Of a DNA stretch of 64,000 nucleotides, positions 63,453-64,000 are shown in pieces. This DNA comes from Symbiodinium natans (lineage: Eukaryota > Sar > Dinophyceae > Suessiales > Symbiodiniaceae): the NCBI GenBank assembly GCA_905221605.1, contig CAJNDS010000236.1, positions 955,992-1,019,991 of the forward strand, given 5' to 3'. A program made the position numbers and the translations under genes. The notes under the pieces are model-generated. The model made no database searches, was not told where the DNA came from, and worked only from the letters and a program-made list of their open reading frames with translations. Each line of letters starts with the position of its first letter. The stretch's first letter is position 1.

Positions 63453-64000
63453 CTGAACAGGAGTGGGGTTTAGGGTTTAGGGCTTAGGGTTTGGGGTTTG
63501 GGGTTTAGGGTTTAGGATTTGGGGTTTAGGGTTTTTGGGGGTTAGGGGTTTAGGCTGGCTTAGAAGGGCTGAGAAGGGTTTGGGGGTTTGGGAATAATGG
63601 AGTTCAGGGGCCTGAATCTGTGGTTGCAGGGTTTCGGGGTCAAGGTTCTTTTGGACTTCCATGAGGGGTTTAGGGTTTCGGGCTAGTCTACTTTGGTCCG
63701 GCACTTACTGGTTAACCTTTGGTTTTAGATCTATGCGGGGGCTTTTCTACAGACGGGCGGAGGGTTACTTAGTCGACTGCTAAGCTATGTTTCACAGGGT
63801 TCAAGTTTTTCGTTCTCTTCGGATGTGGGCTTAGAGTGTAAGGACGAGACGAACTGAAGCGAACCCCCCCAGTCTCTAACAACCTAAAGCCCCCAAGCCC
63901 GGAAACCCCTAAAGCACCAAACAAAAAAAGCAAGACACGCAACACACCCAAAAAACTTGAGAAATGATCATGGTCGCTTTTTTAAATGTACTACAATAAC

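Noticed and set aside
62569-62587. 19-nt exon with a perfect GTAAGG donor (WVHSVTE)
   Set aside because: Exon 2 joins exon 3 in phase without it, and including it puts exon 3 out of frame.
1-64000. tRNA, rRNA or snRNA genes
   Set aside because: I found no cloverleaf with A and B boxes, no rRNA core words and no Sm-site snRNA pattern on reading either strand; a covariance-model scan would be the proper test.

Overview
The window looks like nuclear DNA of a dinoflagellate or a close protist relative. Plant-type telomere repeats (TTTAGGG/CCCTAAA) are scattered through nearly all of it. No open frame longer than about 150 codons is believable as an intact gene. Real coding sequence is cut into very short exons whose introns often start with GC (rarely GA) instead of GT, and most exons start with G after the acceptor AG. 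The dinoflagellate call is inference; eukaryotic nuclear DNA is near certain. I see no tRNA, rRNA, CRISPR array or bacterial-type operon.

Reading the minus strand from right to left, I can string together 109 candidate micro-exons (14 to 94 nt, about 4.9 kb in total, roughly 1,600 codons) into one chain running from 63.45 kb to 0.16 kb. The chain is open at both ends. It encodes a large extracellular or membrane-associated protein of the fibrocystin/PKHD1L1 type. There are two G8 plus parallel beta-helix (PbH1) modules. Module 1 is at about 63.4 to 49 kb and carries the signature RYPIHFH. Module 2 is at about 25.1 to 0.2 kb. Between them lies a linker (about 48.7 to 26.3 kb) with a WDLDGTLTG motif. 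One giant gene is the simplest reading; two tandem paralogues cannot be excluded. Exon borders were chosen by eye from AG acceptors, GT/GC/GA donors, reading phase and family resemblance, so individual borders may be off by a few codons.

Introns average several hundred bases and are built from three things. (1) Telomere-like arrays: on the plus strand most exons have CCCTAAA repeats on their left and TTTAGGG repeats on their right, so in the transcript most introns begin with UUUAGGG and end with CCCUAAA. (2) At least a dozen families of roughly 80 to 110 bp inverted-repeat elements (MITE-like or introner-like), present in 2 to 7 copies each. (3) Microsatellites and homopolymers. Two telomeric arrays sit inside such elements, and one is flanked by a 27-bp direct duplication, so arrays were inserted or expanded after the surrounding DNA was in place.

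The largest intron (26.36 to 30.38 kb) is different: 27.0 to 28.7 kb is a pyrimidine-rich degenerate repeat, and 28.8 to 30.1 kb lacks telomeric repeats and carries dispersed GCTGATGCTCATGATGCTC words. Two other intronic stretches look like foreign protein-coding remnants: a zinc-finger-like ORF at 48.05 to 48.34 kb (plus) and a 140-codon frame at 24.5 to 24.93 kb (minus).
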